From: Candidatus Poribacteria bacterium
GTDB lineage: Bacteria; Poribacteria; WGA-4E; WGA-3G
Assembly: GCA_022825825.1 (NCBI GenBank)
Contig: JAJDWA010000060.1
Location: 1 to 50,638, forward strand
Length of the DNA stretch: 50,638 bases
Direction: 5' to 3'
Every line of letters begins with the position of its first letter. The first letter of the stretch is position 1. The notes under the pieces were generated by a model. It ran no database searches, had not been told where the DNA came from, and saw only the letters and a list, made by a program, of their open reading frames with translations. The position numbers and the translations under genes were made by a program. Shown one piece after another: positions 50,588 through 50,638 of this stretch.

Positions 50588-50638
50588 TATTTAGTGTATA
50601 AGTGCGGTTTATACCTTGATTTCAGTGTGGGAAATCAA

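Overview
The window looks like a bacterial chromosome of moderate to low GC from a heterotroph with an outer membrane. Signs of an outer membrane are an Omp85-type barrel ending in Phe, several lipoproteins and periplasmic solute-binding proteins. The gene mix resembles Candidatus Poribacteria or a related lineage of the Planctomycetes/Latescibacteria neighbourhood: a ThuA-DUF6797-LamG-propeller protein, a second ThuA protein, a DUF6785-like membrane protein, a membrane pyrophosphatase, a TatT-type TRAP system and many small repeats. That placement is an inference from protein families; there is no rRNA or tRNA in the window to fix it.

Layout. 1-2.6 kb: rluD, an orphan HigA-like HTH regulator, and a divergent mini-operon ending in a small retropepsin-like protease. 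2.8-11.2 kb: ilvD, two tandem paralogous lipoproteins, hppA, folC and glyA, all on the minus strand. 11.2-11.9 kb is a repeat cluster. 12-18.6 kb: a 1368-aa ThuA/LamG/propeller protein and a divergent double-propeller lipoprotein. 18.6-24 kb: iron alcohol dehydrogenase, a candidate type II restriction-modification pair and a fused iron-type ABC permease. 23.9-24.5 kb is gene-poor, with a GC-rich structured segment. 24.5-26 kb: an ECF sigma factor and a MarR protein with a ferritin-like tail. 26.4-34.3 kb: the translation operon rimP-nusA-ylxR-infB-ylxP-rbfA-nrnA-ribF, without truB, with a methyltransferase remnant between infB and ylxP. 34.3-36 kb: ThuA and zinc dehydrogenase. 36.4-38.4 kb: dctP and tatT of a TRAP transporter. 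38.4-43.4 kb: ygfZ and a 1259-aa Omp85 fusion. 43.5-47.6 kb: xylose-isomerase-like protein, adenylate kinase, GT39-like glycosyltransferase and a GNAT protein. 47.6-50.6 kb: a transposase remnant, the DUF6785-like membrane protein, a STAS protein and a mobile miniature element.

The repeats are the most distinctive feature. I see at least five families of short elements bounded by terminal inverted repeats. Several carry an internal palindrome, either a GTAG-headed REP-like hairpin or a CTCCGCTGGAG-type palindrome. One family has a perfect 9-bp target duplication (element 50332-50587), and a second copy of it (11374-11721) is inserted into the end of another element. No transposase for these families is present; the only transposase trace is a 5' fragment at 47776. 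A promoter plus 5' hairpin is repeated upstream of the propeller lipoprotein and, facing away from glyA, in front of no gene; its stem differs by compensating changes between the two copies.
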